A stretch of 29,801 bases of DNA from a virus, in the IMG/VR virus record IMGVR_UViG_3300026519_000198, positions 1 through 29,801 of that record; one strand, given 5' to 3'. The notes under the pieces were generated by a model that did no database searches, was not told where the DNA came from, and worked only from the letters and a program-made list of their open reading frames with translations. The translations under genes were made by a program, and so were the position numbers. This document shows, piece after piece, positions 29,686 through 29,801 of this stretch (positions are counted from its first letter, which is position 1; the number at the start of each line of letters is the position of its first letter).

Positions 29686-29801
29686 ATAAATCCCACCCCC
29701 ATCCCCAATCCTTTATTGGATTGTCACTCTACCACATAATACCGCTTTCCCGTCTTAGGGCGAACTAAGACTCGGAAATGTTCGCCAGGAGCAATTTATA
29801 C
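29686..29801. other. Right-edge interval with no confident gene
   Basis: I see no complete gene here. On the minus strand a 7-bp perfect hairpin, GTCTTAG / CTAAGAC with a six-base loop, occupies 29752-29771 and is weakly extended to 29746-29778. A second hairpin, CAATCC / GGATTG, lies at about 29707-29724. One minus frame (29724-29795) reads IAPGEHFRVLVRPKTGKRYY before its stop, which looks protein-like, but a stop codon lies just upstream and no ATG starts it. It may be the tail of a gene entering from the right, perhaps in a shifted frame. Confidence 0.4.

Noticed and set aside
29700-29790. Second tRNA next to the tRNA-Gln
   Set aside because: A D-loop-like GTGGTAGAG and a hairpin are present, but no acceptor or T arm can be closed.
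1-29801. CRISPR arrays, insertion sequences, integrase or attachment sites
   Set aside because: No regularly spaced repeats, transposase, integrase or target duplications were seen.

Overview
The window looks like part of a large tailed-phage genome (a virulent, probably myovirus-like phage). It is AT-rich and tightly packed. Every supportable gene lies on the minus strand, and most adjacent genes touch or overlap by 4-30 bases. The gene set is typical of phages that build their own replisome: T4-type proteins (UvsX-like recombinase, dNMP kinase, possible UvsY-like mediator), bacterial-type ones (DnaE PHP domain, DnaB-type helicase, DnaG-type primase), and a large nucleotide kit (class II ribonucleotide reductase, dCMP deaminase, dUTPase, ThyA). 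The host cannot be named from the sequence. A B12-dependent reductase suggests a host or habitat that supplies cobalamin.

Layout, right to left (the direction of transcription). The right edge (29686-29801) has no confident gene. A tRNA-Gln(UUG) follows, then a terminator. Next is a run of dUTPase, FkbM-type methyltransferase, GT-A-like glycosyltransferase, sulfotransferase-like protein, circularly permuted YpsA-like protein, GDP-fucose synthase-like SDR, a second GT-A-like protein and a GT4 glycosyltransferase. From a good sigma70-type promoter at 23665-23692 a second run starts: ATP-dependent DNA ligase, a small membrane protein, a possible PD-(D/E)XK protein, a sigma factor, two unknowns, ThyA with a large in-frame insertion, an unknown, an SPFH protein and a DeoC-like barrel. 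Then come a structural protein (16322-17131) closed by a strong terminator, and a membrane protein plus papain-like hydrolase pair that could serve lysis or host interaction.

A second near-consensus promoter (15259-15286) sits so close to the dCMP deaminase start that its transcript should be leaderless. Behind the deaminase stop lies a ~180-base element that can fold into a long stacked helix with two pseudoknots. A Rho-independent terminator follows it. Past the terminator are a 62-residue protein and the class II ribonucleotide reductase, which carries two mini-inteins. The left third is the replication and recombination module: PhoH, HNH, zinc-ribbon and small unknown proteins, an HTH protein, UvsX-like recombinase, a nuclease-like protein, a UvsY-like candidate, a zinc-ribbon protein, helicase, primase, dNMP kinase, Cas4/RecB-type exonuclease, a macro-domain protein and the start of DnaE.

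Working together: dCMP deaminase, dUTPase and ThyA form a route to dTMP; the reductase and dNMP kinase supply the other dNTPs; DnaE, helicase, primase and ligase make the replisome; UvsX, the UvsY candidate and the nucleases carry recombination-dependent replication. The best candidates for undescribed biology are the pseudoknotted RNA upstream of the reductase, the in-frame endonuclease-like insertion in ThyA, and the sugar/sulfate modification cluster with its SLOG-family protein.
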